Shown here: piece after piece, positions 1-14,000 of the stretch
Layout of the letters: every line of letters starts with the position of its first letter
Numbering within the stretch: the stretch's first letter is position 1
Assembly: GCA_020796225.1 (NCBI GenBank)
Contig: CM036753.1
Span: 81,221,941 to 81,285,940 of the forward strand
Reading direction: 5' to 3'
Origin: Arion vulgaris
Taxonomy: Eukaryota > Mollusca > Gastropoda > Stylommatophora > Arionidae
Length of the DNA: 64,000 nt
The notes under the pieces: generated by a model
What the model saw: the letters and a program-made list of their open reading frames with translations, nothing else
Databases searched by the model: none
What the model was told of the DNA's origin: nothing
Translations under genes and position numbers: made by a program

Positions 1-34
1 AAGCAATGCAATGCAATTAGCTATATATATATAT

Positions 35-255
35 AGGGCCAACAAGTAATTTCGCCATACCGCTCTGTCCTGGGCATCTTGCTCAATCTCTTCAATTGAG
101 TCCAGTATTTCTTGCCTCTCTCAGCAAATCTCATTTCAGGGTTTCCTTAGGACTTCTTCTCTTTCTTGAACCCTTTGCCTCCCATTTCAATGCCTGCTTT
201 TGTATTCTTTAATCATTTCTTCTCAAAGTATGCCCAACATATCTCCATCTTCTCC
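35..255 (-). mobile_element. LINE 3'-end fragment (RTE-like RT C-terminus)
   Basis: The minus-strand translation resembles the C-terminal tail of RTE-like reverse transcriptases: a WRYxGHTLRxNDQR-like segment, then QALKWEAKGSRKR, then IEEIEQDAQDRAVWRNYLL. It is 5'-truncated and frameshifted. A related fragment on the other strand lies at 46760-47030. Confidence 0.6.
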
Positions 256-836
256 TTCTTATATCAGTTATAATTAGCTATATAAATATGGCAAATTTAC
301 TTTTCCGCAGATCTATATAGATGATAGTTCAGAATTATACATTTTTCTTGCTCACAGTTTGGCAAGTTTTTTTTTAGATGCCATTGTAAAAATGTTAATT
401 GATTTTGCATTAAAGTAATTATACAGTTTTGATTTTTGCTTGTGGTGAAAGTGAACTAATATGTTTTGGTCATCTCCTTTTGATATGTCATCTACAAATA
501 AGAGAGTTGAATTTTTGTTTAGCAAACTTCATTATTTAATTCTTTCATTTACAACTAGTGTTGATTGGTGCAAGTGAACATACATTTAAAAAATATTTTA
601 GTGGCTATTTACTTCTTTTACTTCTTCATAATATTTTGCAATAGCTGTCAATAGTGGGAAAATGTATTCTTGAAGGCATTATATAACAGAAGGGGCCATC
701 AAAATGATGGGTTTGTATAAACTGATTATATATGTCAATAAAAAGTATATATATTTTAGAAAGGTTATTTACTAATAATCTACAAGTTGGAACTTACAAG
801 CTATAAAAGTAAAATTAAACATACAAATCAAGTATA

Positions 837-1110
837 GTGCGCCTCAAAGAGCAATGCTACTCTAATACAGTGCACCTCAAAGAGCAATGCTACTCTAATA
901 CAGTGCACCTCAAAGAGCAATGCTACTCTAATACAGTGGATACAAAGAGCAATGCTACTCTAATACAGTGGATACAAAGGAAAAGGTGGACCATATAAAT
1001 AACAGAGGCAGTTAATAACACTATTTATGAAACATACACAAAAATATGTTCTATAAATCTCTTTTTATCCTGAAGCTGTGAGACAAAACAGGATTAGAAA
1101 AAAGAAAATA
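837..1110 (+). mobile_element. LINE tail fragment with internal 33-bp tandem duplication
   Basis: From about 930 to 1110 the + strand resembles the LINE tails at 27850-28050 and 28885-29065 (track GTGGATACAAAG, then GGTGGACC, then CTGTGAGACAAAACAG). Inside it, a unit starting GTGCACCTCAAAGAGCAATG is repeated four times, at about 837, 870, 903 and 936. The fourth copy already reads GTGGATACAAAG, so the duplication arose within the LINE remnant. Frames are destroyed. Confidence 0.6.
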
Positions 1111-1199
1111 GATCATTCTTGCAGAGTAGTTGTTAATGTGTAATCACAGAAAGTTAAGTTAAAACAAGGGCACGTAATAATGCATTTAATATTTGTCAA

Positions 1200-1600
1200 A
1201 AGTCTAATCTTGCTGTTTGTTATTGTTTAACAAGACTAACCACTTGTTACCACTTTGTGGTCTGTATATGATTTGTGCCGAAGAGCATAAGTACATTCTG
1301 CCTGGTTTACAGCAGTTAAGCATTTTAGGTTTAGCAAATCCAATTTCCAATAGGGAATTATTTTTAGGATGTTTTAGGATATTTTTAGAAGTATACATTT
1401 TTAGGAAATGTTTCCATAGTCAGAGTTGTTGTTTGCATTTGTTGTTATCAACCAAATTAACCACTCTTTGTTATCTTGGTGGCTTGCACCGAGAACGTGA
1501 GTACACTGCACACTTGTTAGCCAACTAGGGCATGTAGGGCAGGCATATCCAAATGTCTGCCAATGTGTATGCATATTATCCAACAGGACACAAATTTGTA
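1200..1600 (-). repeat. Degenerate SINE fragments (two)
   Basis: Two stretches, near 1217-1310 and 1440-1570, carry the TTAACCACT..TTTGTGGTCTGTATGATTTG-type core and flanking signature seen in the better SINE copies at 32616-32864 and 44329-44587. They are heavily mutated and the boundaries are approximate. Confidence 0.4.
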
Positions 1601-2010
1601 TAGATGGGTAACTGTAAGATTTTACAGACAGACAAACCTCTATTTAAAGTACTACATCTGGAGTTATACTATAGTATGGTATAAGATTTGAATGATGATA
1701 GGGAAGCCATCAGATCTGGTTCATGCCATCCTAGTCAGAATATAATCTTAAGCTCAGTCAACTCAAAACTGACTGCTGTTAATATTATTTCGTGCAGATT
1801 TTACAGCAAGTATTCCAATAAAGTGGTTAATTGTCTTCTTGATTATAGGTTTAAAAACAATAGCAAAATAATCACTGGCAAATTATATTTCTTTTCAATT
1901 TGTCTCTTTTAAGCATTTTTATTGGGCTGTGTTGTACTAGTTTGATGTGCTTGCATGTGTAATGTGTTGCTGTCTTGTGTGGCTAACCATGTGGTGTCTC
2001 TAATCTACAG

Positions 2011-2076
2011 ATAATGCCTACTACAGCAATGCACCCTGACGTGTCTGCCATGCTGGATCCTAATGCTCTGATGTAA
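2011..2076 (+). CDS. RBMS: Candidate RBMS exon ending in a stop (alternative terminal or frame-broken cassette exon)
   Basis: A good acceptor (TCTCTAATCTACAG) is followed by a phase-0 frame of 21 codons, IMPTTAMHPDVSAMLDPNAL then M, and a TAA at 2074-2076. The other two phases close within about 30 bases. The peptide resembles the start of the next exon (HPDVSAMLDPNALM against HPGSGSTLDPTSMI), so it looks coding. A donor (CTGAT then GTAACA) sits one base too early to keep phase 0; using it would put the next exon out of frame and stop at once. So either this is an alternative last exon, with AATAAA at 2209-2214 supporting that, or a cassette exon with a 1-base loss at its donor in this allele or assembly. 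Confidence 0.5.
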   Translation: MMPTTAMHPDVSAMLDPNALM

Positions 2077-5000
2077 CACCATGTCAGTAGTGATCCTATA
2101 CCACACAGCCTCATTTTGTGTTTTCGACCCATATTTGTGTCTTTACTCGGGGCAGAATCTTCATATTTAATGCCTGTCAGCAGCAGTTTTATGACTCATT
2201 CTGAGATTAATAAATGTCACCTCTTCTTGATTGTAGTTAGTATGTCCATCCTTGCATGAGACCAATGCCAAACTGTACACAAACAATAGTGCAGTTTTAT
2301 GCTGTTCCTGTTTTCAAGTAATATAATTGTAATGAAATCATTTTTGTCACATTGTTTTTATATTGCATATTTTCCATTTGAGGTTTTTAACCAAAGTTTT
2401 CCAACTTATTCCTCGTCTGAGTCAGCTATTATATTAGTATTAAGAATCTGCACAGTATTTTGTAGATACACAGTAAATTGTTACTATTTTATAGTACAGA
2501 ATCACATTGCATCACAGGACATAAAATAATCTTATGTATAAATAATCGATTTCAATTCATAATTGTCCAGACTCAAGTAGTGGATACTGAAATTTGTAGT
2601 TAAAAGTGCTTATGTGGTGTTGATAATTATTGTAGGGAATTATTTATTTCATTATCTTCTGTGTAGATTTAGGTAACATTTTGGAAAAATGTGAAATAAT
2701 TTTGTAACTGTGATAGATTTGACGTATTTTGAAAATGTGCATATTTATTGACCTCATGAAAATCAAGTACTATAATAGCAATAATGGAAATGTTTTTCTA
2801 CAAATATTATTAGTTTTTCATTAGTGTACATGTCATTTCTCCCTTCTGTAATAATGCTACTACGGTTTTTATTACATTTTATTTACTATGGTACCTTGTT
2901 AGGGGCAATAGTATACGTTTGGGAAACACGCCCGCCTGCCCATCGTGTTCGTAGCACGTTGGATGATGGGTGACAAGCCCCCTGTGAGTGCGGTTCAATT
3001 CCATGGGCTGGCAGAAAACAAGTTCTCCAGATTTAAGGTGTTCATGGCACCGAACCGAAGGGTTATGATGTCCATAACACTGGGCTGAAAGCTCAAGTGC
3101 TTCTGAATTTTTTTTTTTTATTTGGGAAACTCATAAACTCCCAGCTGCTAGTGCTACTTATTTTCTACAATAAATGGATAGGAGAAATACAATTTTGAAA
3201 AAATTCAAGTTGTATAGATACTAAGCATTCTGAAGAAGGTGCATTCTGATTAAGAGCAATGAGATTTTGATGATATTTAACTACCTAGTCTTGAAGGATC
3301 CCATTCTCTGTGTGTTGTATAGGTCAAATATTTTATTTTACTAACAGATTAGGGAGAACTTATTTCAGGATTTATTTTATTTCTATGAAATATTAGTTTT
3401 GTAGTTGCTGAGGTAAATTAGCGCACATCTTAATATTTCAAATAATTATTTCATTCATATTGGAATCATTGGTTCTTCACTTGGAAAAGAAAAAACCCAA
3501 ATAAATTAGCAGCATTGAAAAAATGTTTTCCTATGCAATTTTATAAACTTGTTATTTTAAGTGTATGTGTTTGATGCATCCGCAACTCTGTTCTTAACAA
3601 TAGATTAAACTTATTGCAAATACAATTTTAAAATTGCATATTGAGCATTGCTAACAAATCCTATAATGAGTTTGTTTAACAGTTAACCACATTTACTTTT
3701 TCTTTTGGTTAGGACTTTTCTTTCTATCTGAGATATGCATTTTTTCCAGTATGCCTGCATCTGTCACATATGTTTTTAACTAGCTCTGCATGCAGTTTGT
3801 TTGTTTAATGAGACTTTATATTGGACATCACATACAAGTTCCAGCAGAGCCATAGCTCATTGATTACTTATGCACTGACCACATTGTCTATTTTGACACC
3901 GATGTTATTTACATGTCAATGTTTAAAGATCAAATCTTACAGATCATGATTTGTAGTAAGACTGAAGTGTTTCAGAACCATGTAAGTCTGCATGAAATGT
4001 TAAGCAGTACTCTGTGTCTGGATTTGTGCTGATTTTTGTTTTTACTTGTTCATGTCCACGCTGTTCATTTACAGATGGTAACAAGCACTAGCCATCCAGG
4101 GTCAGGTAGTACTCTTGACCCAACCTCCATGATTCCTCAGCTGACTGCTCAGATGGGACAGCTTCAACTCTCGACAACTTCGGTAGGCATTCAGCATGTT
4201 GCCTAGTTGTTCTACTTTCTCCGGTCAATGCCATTTCTGTTTCAATAACCTTGTTCTTGCAACAAAACTTTTTCATTTTCAAATCAGTCTGTAACAGTGC
4301 TTTATTCTGTTTGATTTGCCTCACAGTGTGTGCTGGTGTTCCCCTGAAACTACCAGCATCTTCTTAGAAACTAGCAACTATTTTGTTTGACTTGCTTGTT
4401 GAACATTCTTTAGTAAGAAAAACTTGAAAAATGACATTAACATACGATAGTGTAGATTGAACTTAACAGCATGATGTATTTGTTTGAATAGAGAATGCAT
4501 GATTGAATGCATATTCAATACAAGGATTTCATGAGAAGTGACCAATGTTAATCTCTTAAAATATATTTATTGGTTTCATTCATGCATTCTTGTCATTTGT
4601 TCCATAGATATCCTCTGTTTTTACACCTTTTTTATATATTTAATAATTGTTTTGTGAATTTATAGAACAATTTTATTTATTTCTTTGGAAACAGAAGCAA
4701 ATTAGTATAAAAAGGAAAATGAAATTGTCGAAGATCAAGCAGAAAAAAATCAAATATTGTGGACACATAAAGAGGCATGACACTGTGTTGAAAACCACAC
4801 TGAAGGAAAAGGTTGTATACAAGCTGGCAAGGGGATGGCTGCCAGATAATTGGGAAATAAACATTAAGAAATGGTCAAAGAACAATATTACAGAAAGCGC
4901 CACAATAAAATGGGGCAGAAAGTGTTGTAAATCCATTGTGGCCCAACTTTATTGTGATTTAGAACATAATCAGTCAGTTTTTGTACTTAATGCGAGTATA

Positions 5001-8000
5001 GCCACAATATACTGTCAGTGAACACTAGTGTGCTTTTTTGTGACAACAGATAGCTCTTCTTTATTTTAGTGTATTTCTTGGATAAACTCTTGAGTTTTTG
5101 TAGTAAATCAATATCTAACCGATGGGTGTCTCTGTGGTAATGACGTTTACTTTACATTTTGAATGTCATGAATTAGAACCCTAACTGTATCATTCAGTTC
5201 TCAGGTGCATTTTTCTGAAGATCCCAGTATTGTTACTGGAGCTATGAAGTTTCTGCATTACTCTGGGTAGGGATATGCCTTCTGCAAAGAGAAGGCAAGC
5301 CATATGGGGAAAGCCTGATGCAAGGAATTCAATCCTTGGCCTCTAGACCCATATCTAACAAACATTACGCTTGATAGCTCTCTAATTTTATTTTAGAAAT
5401 ATATGTTCTCTAAGATAAATATTTCGATAATGTTAAACAACACAGTGGTTTGGAGAGAACAGTAATGGAAGGCATGGTTCCTGGGAGTAGAGGCAGGGGA
5501 AGACCACGACGAAGGTGGCAGATGAAAGCAACGTTGTGCAAGGGACATGCTAATTGATTATAAAGATAAGAATAAAATCTGTCTTGCCTGAGGTAATTCT
5601 TTGTTTCTAACAATTATCTTAGCCAAATATGTATCTTGTCAGATTATGTTGAACCTTAAACAAAGCCCTGTGCATAAAACAGTTGATAATAATTACACTT
5701 AGTTTTGAAAACAAAGATGGATGCTACTAACAATATGCTCTGAATTCTGTGCTCGATTTTAAGGCATCAACAACTATGGTTTTATAGTGATGATTAATTG
5801 ATCTTCAAAAGTATTATAAAATATTGTGGGATATAAATCTATAAGTCATTCTGTAGTATTTCAAAAGAACCCCCATGGATGTCATACCTGATAGTGATTT
5901 CATACTTACCTGTAATATCTTTCACTTTGTGGAAATCTTGCCATCTATTACTTTTTACTGGCGTCACTAATTCCTGGACTAACTGCATTATTGTTTTTTT
6001 GGTTTGTTTTACCACTAAATTCTGGTGTTTAACTAAACATTTGTTGTTAATGACTCATGTACATGTTGTTTTAACACCTTGTACTATGTAAATAATTTGC
6101 AAAAGTTTGTTTTTCTTTCTTATAATTTAAAAAAAAAATATTTTCATTATGTTCTTCTTTACTATTATTCAAGCCCCCATATCATGCTCCATTGATTGTG
6201 TTTTTATTATCTGTATTTGCTAACTTAATTTTGAATAATTGTTTCTATTTGAACATAATAAACTCTACCAACCAAAGAATTTATTTTAAAATTGATTTCT
6301 TTTTAAAAAGGTATTTTTTTAGTAGCAAGAAATTTGAGAAAGAATGTACTTTGAATTAGAGAATTATACAGAAATTTTTGTTTTAAAATGTTATTTTTGG
6401 GGTTAAAACAGACTAGTGATTGAACTCTTCTACATTATTTACATTTATTTTTTTAATTGTTTTTATTAATGGTTCTTCAAGTTTTAAAAAAAATGTATTA
6501 GATAATGTGATTGGAACCACTGCTGATACATGTGTAAGCCAGCAAACATGCACGTCATTTATGCAAAAAAGACCTTTGGTGACTAATTGTGCTCTAGTTA
6601 TTGTACTGAATTTGTACAGGTTCACTTTTTTTTATGAACAGAATTTGTAAATAAAAAGACATAATTATCTCCTCTTTTTACAACCCAACCTTGCATGTAC
6701 TATGAAATCACAATTCTTAAAACACCATATATTTTCAGTTTGATAACATTTACGTCTCCTGACCAGGTGCTGCACATATTTTTGTTTTAGAAATACTTGC
6801 CAACTCATTTAGTGAATTTATTTTAATTCTTAGTGGACAAGGGCAAAAGCCATGTTTTTACAAGTCATTTGTTTTTAGAATTAAAAACGCCCTTTAGTGT
6901 GGCTCCTGGTAAAAAAGCATTCAACCTAAAACCATGTAGTGTGGCATTTGTTCCACAAGAAATTAAAAGCAAAACTAAGGATAAAAATAAACACGCTCTA
7001 CAAAACATCATGTATCCATTCTTTGCTGAGGTTTTTAATGTGTTTATGATGCGAATAATAGTAGATTTTATTCATTGTCAGGTATTACCGTTAATATTGT
7101 ACTTTTTAGTTTCATGTACACAAGACTAGAAATAATAGATATAAGATATTTGTTACGTAAAAAGAAAATAATTATCACACGGTTATTGAAACTGGCACCT
7201 AAAATTTTATCATTTTCTTCATTGAAACCGCTTGTAAGTATCATAAGAACTACAAAAGAAATGGCCACTAGTTATTTTGTTATACATGATACAAATTTCA
7301 TTAATAATTTCAATGCATTTTAAATAATAAAACATCAGTTTCTTTGGGTTTTTTTTTATTTCTAATTGGTGATGTATGAATTGTTTTGAAGTGTTAAGCT
7401 TTTTATATTCCCCGTTAATGTTTTTATAAATCTTATAGAAACATGCGATGCTTATTATTGTATTTTTTAATGCTGTGGGATTAACTATGTATGTACTTTT
7501 TGCGCTAAAATTTTCTATGTGCAGTTTTATTTTAATTTTTCAGTATAATTATAAATAATACAAGATTTACAATCTATACTAAATTTAAGTAGGAGAGTTA
7601 TACATTTTTTGAAAGAAAAATACAGATAACTTGATGTATCTGTATTTAAGATAATTTTTGAATTGACAAAAAGATGAAGACAAATCAGAACTAATTAATG
7701 CATACTATAGGTTGACTTTTCTATTTGCTGAGCAAAAGTTTCTGATTATACTATACATTTTCTTTATTGAAATAGGCTTTTGATGCATTATACTAGATGA
7801 ATGAGATCTTAATAATTTCCTGATCAAGGTGCTTTGAAAACTGCTATGAAAATCTGATGAAATAATTTATAGAAACCTAACTTCTTCATTTAGATATGTT
7901 TGGAACCATGAATGCATCGCTTAATGTGCTTTATCAAAGTTTTGGCAACACTCCTGAATGTAAATAACATTTGTTTATTTTCTGTGAAGTATGTCTTTGG

Positions 8001-11000
8001 ATGTCCTTGAGTTTCCCTAACATTCCAATCACCCAGGTCAATTCACCCACCTCAGGAAGGCTTTCACATTTGACTGTAAGAGGACAAAATATATAAAAAA
8101 AGATGATGTCAAAGGTTAAATTCATATAATATCATGTCACATTTTGACAGTCAAATCTTAGTCATACCTGTCATGTGAAAGCCTCTTGAAAATACATTTT
8201 TTAAACTGTTGCTTTATTTGTGGTGGTGGGTGCTGTCTTGTTTCTTAAATACAAATTTTGTTTTCATTGAAGATCTTGTGACACATTTAATTGTAATATT
8301 TTCCTCATGCCTTTTTATGTATTGTACAAGAATTGCATACGTTGGAATGATCAAAGAGTAGAATTTTGACAAGAGTTTAATGCTGTCTGCTGGTTTGTTG
8401 TTTTGGAGCCTTTTCTACTTTACAAATTTACATTTCTGCCCATAGAATCATCTTTGTACAACTCATCTTTGTACAATTTATCTTTGTACAATTGAGTGAG
8501 CAGTCTAGATATCATCAATTCACTACCTGATTATTCAGTTTGTCAGATGGCTTCCTGTTTGTTTCGTGCATACATTTTCAATATTTGTTGTGCTGGAATT
8601 GTTTTCTTTAACCAAGGAACAATGTACTAGTTGTTGTTCTAATTATTCTCATACTTGTTACTAATCTATCAGTATCTGTCATGTTATCAACATGCATTAA
8701 GTTTATACATATATCGATAATAACGAAGACTGCAGTCAAACTATGTAGCAAAGGTGAAACATGTAAAACTGAAGTAATGTAGTTTTACAAAGTACAAAAA
8801 CAAAATACACACAATACTTCAACCAGAAAGCCTTTATCAAGCAAAGGATACAGAACATAAGACAAAATTGAGATTGTTCTTATACAGTATTATAAAATGT
8901 TCCTGTTATCTTGGATGTTTTTTTTAAAATGTGTATAAGAACAGTTTCAATTCCGCCTTTTATTCTGTATTTATTACTTGATAAAGGGTTTCTGATTGAC
9001 GGCCGATGTCTTGTTTTTTTTTGTAAAACTACATTTATTTGTTTTTATGTATTTCACCTAAGTTTATATCTGGTCCTTTTCACCCTCATGAAATAATACT
9101 TATTAAAGTTACAAAGTAACATTTTGTCAGATGATCAAATAAAGACATGTGTCATGGACAGAAAAAATGTATACAAATTTAAACAGTTTTGTTATCAAAA
9201 TGGAAGAATATAAAGAAAAGTATAATAATTGTATAGAATTTTCATGAACAACATTCAGTATCCTGATGATGCATATTGGCAACTGCAGTTAGGAAAATAA
9301 AGATATTGTTTTTATGAAATATTAGTTGACACCAAATATTGCAAATTTATTTTGTATGCGTTTATCTTTTGCATGGTATCCATACTTAAGTGGAGAAGAA
9401 TCATGCGTATTTTCTTTTGGGAACATCATTAGTACCAAGCAAACGGAGCATGTATCCATATTAGTATTTGTATCCAGAGTAGGGCTGTTCTAATTACCTC
9501 TCTAATAGTAAATAATGTTTGTTGTTTCAATTCAAGAAGAGGCTCTAAAACAAGAAAATCATGACTGGAGTGTGACAGGACTTTTATTTCATTATTTAAT
9601 TACAGAGGGGCAACTTTGATTGCATGTTTTTGTACTTTTTACTTGACTTACTAATACTTATCATGGGTTCATAGCTTGTGACAAACATAACCTAAATTGA
9701 ATTAATACAGAGAAAAGTGAGAGCTAAAAATATTAACAATTTCTTCCTTACATGGGCATGTGTGCAAAATATAGAAGATATATTGGTAGCATTGAATATG
9801 CATAACACTAATTAAAGCAAACTGTCCAATAAATTAATAGAGTGCAAGATAAATGGAAAAGGCAGCAGAGACAGAACAGCATGGTTGAAAAGAAGAACAG
9901 TTGAAGCATTATAAATCAAGAAGTAACTTATACAATCTGCTGTCATATATAGTATTACATGGCCTACAGATTAACTTTAAGACAAATGGAAGAGTGCATT
10001 AGAGTATACCAAATACAATTTTTGAATAAGCTGAATAAACTATTCAAATAATTCTCATACAAATTTCATGAAACAAGGGGGGATATTTTGAATTATGAGG
10101 AATTATAAATATTATTGATAACCAATTTATTGTGAAGACTCTTGATATGAATACATGACTTGGAGAAACTTGCCATATACAGGTTCAGCTGGATACAGGC
10201 TCTGAAAACTGGTCTGAGATTTGGTGAATCTAGACTAAGATAACTTCCTGACATAAAACATGCCAGGAGGAAGCAAAAATAAATTCTACTATATGCACAA
10301 GCTAGATCCATTATCTTGAGGCTAACAAGATGGCATAATATTATATGGGACTTCTGAGGAAGAATACTGTAAAGAATTGTTACATTTTCTAGAAATGAGA
10401 TAAAGACATTAAAACTACTGTCCTACCTTGCACTTTCTACTGATTAGAGAGGCCAGGGTGTGGTGGAATGTTGAACAGTGTTTATTTAGTTTGTAAATAC
10501 GTTTGCACATATGCTAGGCAAGAACACCACCTTAACACCTTCAACATGTGCTGTCTGAGGTGAATATACAACATCCGATGGCAAGACCACATCTCTAATA
10601 TAGAAACCTTGGACAATATTGACATTCCAAGCATGTATACCTTGCTTAATCAGCAAAGTCTGAGATAGCACTTGTCATGTGTGTCACATGAACAATGGTA
10701 GAATCCCAAATAATATTCTACATGGCCAACTTGCGACTAGCATTAGACAGCATGGAGACCCATTACTATTCTTTATTGACACCTGCAAGCGTGATCTAAC
10801 TTCACACAGCATAGACAAATATAATTGGGAGCGGTTAGCCAGAGACAGGCAGGAATTGAGACTGACAATGAAGGATGGCTCTAAAAGAAAATAAGAGGAG
10901 CACCATCACATATGGAGACAAAAAAAGGGCTAGAGACTGTCCTTTTTAATAGCTCCAGTTTCACCTGTAGCAACTGTGGTTAGGATTGCTACTCCAGAAT

Positions 11001-14000
11001 ATTTGACTAAGCACAGAATATTGTAGCAGTTGCAGAAAAGAGATAAAGCTGGTTTGACCATTAGATGATGTTGAAACCTGATCAGCAAGTCTAAACCACC
11101 TACATGAAAGAGAAGAAGCTAGAATGTTCTAAAAGAATATAGATGGAAAAGTGATATGTTTCATTCATCACCTTTGCAGACCATAAGGTGTGAAATGCCT
11201 GTCTCTTCACATATCTAACATCAAGTGTGCTGGGGGTAGGTGGGCCGGTACTTTTCCTCACTTATGGCTTATGGAACAGGTTGCATGATTTGAACTTACA
11301 AGCATTTTTTTACTGATTTGAAAAGCAAGCAATCTATATGTTGTCCTATTTCATAAGGCTTCTCCATAAGAATAAAAACATGAGAGTTCCTTGAGTCAAA
11401 TACATGCACAGGATCAGAAATGACTAATATACACTCAATGCCTACAACCCTACATGCAATACTCATTAAACAACCAGTAAATGACTCACACCTCCCCAAA
11501 AAACCCATGAGCTGCATTTCTTTGGTTCATATTTTTAACAAATATTATTCCAATTTCTTTCTTGTCTATGAAGTATGTGCCATGTCCTCCTTACTTCATG
11601 TTTAGCTTTCACAGATTTTGTTTTTAAATGAAGACTTATTCTTTTAATTTTTAGTAATCTTTGTAATTGCAGTGTTCTCTGCATTAATTACTTTTTTCCA
11701 TTTGTTTCTCTGTTGTGTTATCATCTGAATTTGGGTATGTGAAATGGCATGCAGTTTAGATGATGCAAATAAACTCTTTTTTTCATAGACAACATTTTTT
11801 GCCTGCATTATTTCATGACTGTTTTGTGATTCGATTTGTGTTTATAAGTGTGTGTTTATTTTTGTGGGTGAAAGATGGAATTTCTCTGAAAGTTCAAGGA
11901 TTTTTCCAACAGTTTCTGTGACAAATCATCCAATAGCTTGTCCTGAGCAGAACTTATCCACTCTAACAGTCATTTTGAATTCAGACCATCATGCTCAAAT
12001 CATCAGTATAATCCTAAATCCATCTGCTTTAGGTCTTCTCTTCTCCTCTTGGCTGGGATGTCTCCTTCATAATGATGTTTTTCTACCCATCATGTTTTTT
12101 ATATAGCCAAAATACTTCAATTTTATCAATCTTATTTGTAGCATCAGCCAGTTTCTTTGATTTTGAGTTCCGTCTGGATGGACCTATTTGTTCTTTTCTC
12201 TGTTCATAGTATACAAAGGACCCTTCCTTAACACTTCTTTTCTTCTCTAATCTTGTTTTGCCTCACAGCAACAAGATAAGAAGAGATTGTAGAGCTGGCT
12301 ATTCATAAACAGTGTATGTGTGCGCTCAGAAACAGTGTTTTTCGTCATCAGTGTTATCTCTGAGGTCCACCTTTGCGTGGGCAGCTCATTGCCTTGTATC
12401 CACTGTATCAGAGTAACATTGCTCTTGAGGCGACAGTCTGTTGGTAATCTGCTTATGTGAAACCATTTAATTTGTTGTGTTTCTTGATGAAGTTCAGTAC
12501 TGATGTTGTACCCACTTTTTCCTGTCTTAATTTCCAAATTGGTCTCTTCTTGATACTCCCAGCATTCTATGAGACACTTCATCTCTGTCATCACTAGTTT
12601 CTTATATCGCTTGACGTCAACATCAAGGTTTGGCACTGATAGCATAATGTTAACCAACATTATATATCATGACAGAATTTGTAAAACCATCACTGAGTAA
12701 CCATTTCAGATAGAAAATAAATCATGTTTATGTGTCTACTGAAATCAAGAATATCACAAGTAGTAGGTAGTGGAACACTTGTTTCATGTCTGCACAAGTC
12801 CAGCTTATAGAAATATATGGATAGATAAACTGCAAATATTTTACATCAAAGATTTGAAATATATTGATAAATAGTCAGATTAAAAAGTAGCAGAGGTCTC
12901 TGGACAAGAATGAATAAGCAATTAACTCATGTACATATAATTTAAAAGGAAAGTGAAATATTGACTGAACATGCTCATATCATGTAAGAAAAGTCAAACA
13001 TGACTAAAAAGAGAGCTTGCAAGGAAATATGAAGATATTGGGATCAAGAAATGCATGAAAAGATCAACATAAGAACATAGTAGAAGTTCCAACTTATCCT
13101 GGACAGATGTAAAAGAAAAGATAACATAATAGTGTGAATCATGACTTTGTACATGAACTATACTTTGTCAAGAATCAACAGAAATTGGTCAAAAGCCAAG
13201 ATTAAAGAAATATATTGATACCTATTCTATGCCATTTTCAACAAGTTTTATTATTTATATTCAAGAGAATAAATGTTAACCATAGCTGGTAAGTATAGAT
13301 ACTGAAACACAGATTAGATGAGAAGTAAACATATCATAAGATGCCTTAATCTTGTGTCAGTGAGGGAACAACATCTCCAACTAACCATTGCAAGAAAAAT
13401 TAATATCAGAAAATAAACTGTCAGACACTTTAACTAGTTGATTTCAAATAGGAAACACAAAGTGAAGTGGTTTTACATAACACAAAAGTAAGACATGAAG
13501 TAAAGTAGTTTTCTCTTCACCCTTCCCTAGGAAGCATAGGTCCGCAACCAAGGCCTTCCAAGCCCGCCTATCCAAGGTCAACTTTTCCAGATCTCGCCAC
13601 TCTCTCCCCGCTTTTTGCTCCATCTCTAACTCCCGCTCCAGGTGTTTCTGGTCTTCCTTACTTCTATTGCCCTGGGGTTCCATCGAGAGCCTGTCTCGCG
13701 ATGCTGTCAGTGGGTTTCTCAGTGTGTGTCCTATCCATCGCCACCTTCTGCTCATTATTTCCTGTTCCACCTGCCGTTGTCCTGCCCTATCCCACAGTTC
13801 TGTTTGTGGTCTTGTCATACCATCTCAAATGGAGTATCCTGCGAAGGCATCTATTGATGAATGTCTGCAGCTTTTGGTGTTCACCTTAGTCGTTCTCCAT
13901 GTCTCCGCTCCATACAGAAGGACAGACTTGACATTTGAATTAAATATCATTATCTTAGTTTTATTCCTGATCATTCTTGAACTTCATATGTTCTTCAGAA

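Larger units (their letters stand above)
1..2010 (+). other. RBMS intron (left edge to candidate exon)
   Basis: No coding exon recognised. Apart from the LINE tail near 35-255, the 33-bp duplication in a second LINE tail (837-1110) and SINE-like fragments (1200-1600), the sequence is AT-rich and unremarkable. The right end has a pyrimidine-rich tract and CTACAG acceptor at 2001-2010. Confidence 0.5.

Noticed and set aside
6833..7129. 98-codon + strand frame in an RBMS intron
   Set aside because: No domain, no good acceptor/donor in phase with the RBMS exons; compatible with chance.
10093..10330. Similarity between 10130-10330 and 19700-19870 (CTAAGATAACTTGCTGA-type blocks)
   Set aside because: Probably two copies of an old dispersed repeat, but too diverged to delimit by eye; not listed as a feature.
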